DNA of 64,000 bases, from positions 16,761,001 to 16,825,000 of the forward strand of contig NC_069684.1 in NCBI RefSeq assembly GCF_023699985.2, given 5' to 3'. This stretch comes from Odocoileus virginianus (lineage: Eukaryota > Chordata > Mammalia > Artiodactyla > Cervidae). Shown in pieces: positions 63,286 to 64,000 of this stretch; within the stretch, counting starts at the first letter, position 1; every line of letters starts with the position of its first letter. The notes under the pieces are model-generated. The model was given only the letters and a program-made list of their open reading frames with translations. It searched no databases and was not told the DNA's origin. The translations under genes were made by a program, and so were the position numbers.

Positions 63286-63539
63286 AATTCAAGGACATCA
63301 TATAAGCAGTACTGCCTGTCTGGATAGGATAGGGAGTGGCATAAAATGAGGCTAGAGATGCAACCTGAGAACTAGAAATATCTGAGCAAAACATTATACA
63401 AGTTCTTGCAAATTACTTGCATAACCAGGTGCACCCTATCAGGAAGCCTGCTTGTAAGGTTGAGAGCCTGGGAATATTTGGAAACAGAACTCTAATGCCA
63501 AGATCAACAGGTCTCACAGGGAAGAAGTAGTCATTTATC
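63286..63539. other. Unique sequence, no gene seen
   Basis: Nothing recognised. Confidence 0.45.
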
Positions 63540-63795
63540 CATTTAATCTAGACACATATAGAGAGCAAGGGCTAAGTACCAGGTACTAGAAGTCCACGAT
63601 GAGTAGTATATTCCTGACAAAATGACCAGCACCTGTCATTCTGCCCAAGGTGAGGACTCCATGGATAGTTGTCCAATAAATCAATGATTGATTTGGGTCC
63701 CTGCCCAAGGAGCTCACATTCTGTTGGGTTAATCAGAGAAGTGAGTGGACAAGTATGATATCAAAGGATTATGATTAAGAGAGAGCAGGACATTC
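63540..63795 (-). mobile_element. L2 LINE tail, antisense, diverged
   Basis: tttatccatttaatctagac, gctaagtaccaggtactaga, then aaggagctcacattctgttg and ggttaatcagagaagtgagt, with unrelated sequence between. Confidence 0.5.
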
Positions 63796-64000
63796 ATCCT
63801 GAAAATGTCTGCAAGAGTCCAGAGAAGTAAAATACGTAAATGAAGAGACCTCCAGGCGAAGGACAATATGGACTCATGGGGATGATGGCCAGTAGAGTGT
63901 GTGCTCATTCACAAGGGGATAGATGCTACTCAACTCCAGGTAAATTAGAATCAAAAGAAGCTGGAAATTTGTGTTTTTTTTAATCCAGTAAAACATTACT
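63796..64000. other. Unique sequence to window end
   Basis: Nothing recognised. Confidence 0.4.

Noticed and set aside
1..64000. tRNA-like sequences at many sites
   Set aside because: All are tRNA-Glu-derived heads of Bov-tA or CHR SINEs, with no intact tRNA cloverleaf.
1..64000. CRISPR arrays, operons, ribosome binding sites, phage or plasmid features
   Set aside because: The sequence is plainly mammalian; no regularly spaced repeats or compact gene organisation occurs.

Overview
This is nuclear DNA of a ruminant (cattle, sheep, goat or a close relative). The evidence is the repeat content. BovB (RTE) LINE copies, Bov-A and Bov-tA SINEs built from a tRNA-Glu head and a BovB-derived tail, CHR-type tRNA SINEs of the cetacean/hippo/ruminant lineage and bovid-type L1 3' ends occur together only in ruminants. 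I could not choose between species from the sequence alone.

I found no intact protein-coding gene, rRNA, tRNA or other RNA gene. The longest open frames (about 130-160 codons) are either inside repeats or look like chance frames with no recognisable domain. The window is best read as intergenic or deep-intronic sequence. The only long stretches of recognisable protein sequence are decayed BovB ORF2 remnants: endonuclease plus reverse transcriptase on the minus strand at 3.1-5.5 kb, and reverse transcriptase on the plus strand at 46.9-48.0 kb.

Layout. 0-6.2 kb: L1 3' ends and a nested stack in which an old L2 is split by BovB (itself split by a Bov-A2 SINE) and by an L1. 6.2-20.4 kb: mostly unique sequence with four MaLR-type LTR fragments, an L1 block, MIR/L2 relics and young Bov-tA SINEs. 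20.4-41.8 kb: a CA-rich tract, a MIR split by a CHR-1 SINE, MER20/MER5/other hAT fossils, L2 and MIR relics, an L1 inserted in a hAT element, and repeat-poor blocks with regulatory-looking motifs (an X-box near 30.07 kb; palindromes near 35.7 and 36.05 kb). 41.86-43.0 kb: the strongest candidate regulatory region, a CpG-rich block followed by a near-consensus CTCF motif. 44-52 kb: SINEs, the plus-strand BovB with target-site duplications, an L2 and a young L1 3' end with a perfect 14-bp duplication. 54.4-55.3 kb: a second, weaker GC-rich block. 55.6-64 kb: BovB tails, CHR and Bov-tA SINEs, L1 and L2.

The most informative observations are the insertion histories that can be read from target-site duplications, including two minimal LINE/SINE-tail insertions of 53 and 58 bp, and a few candidate regulatory sites. 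I see no sign of a new molecular system. Family names are from memory of consensus sequences, and repeat boundaries without a target-site duplication are good to about 10-30 bp.
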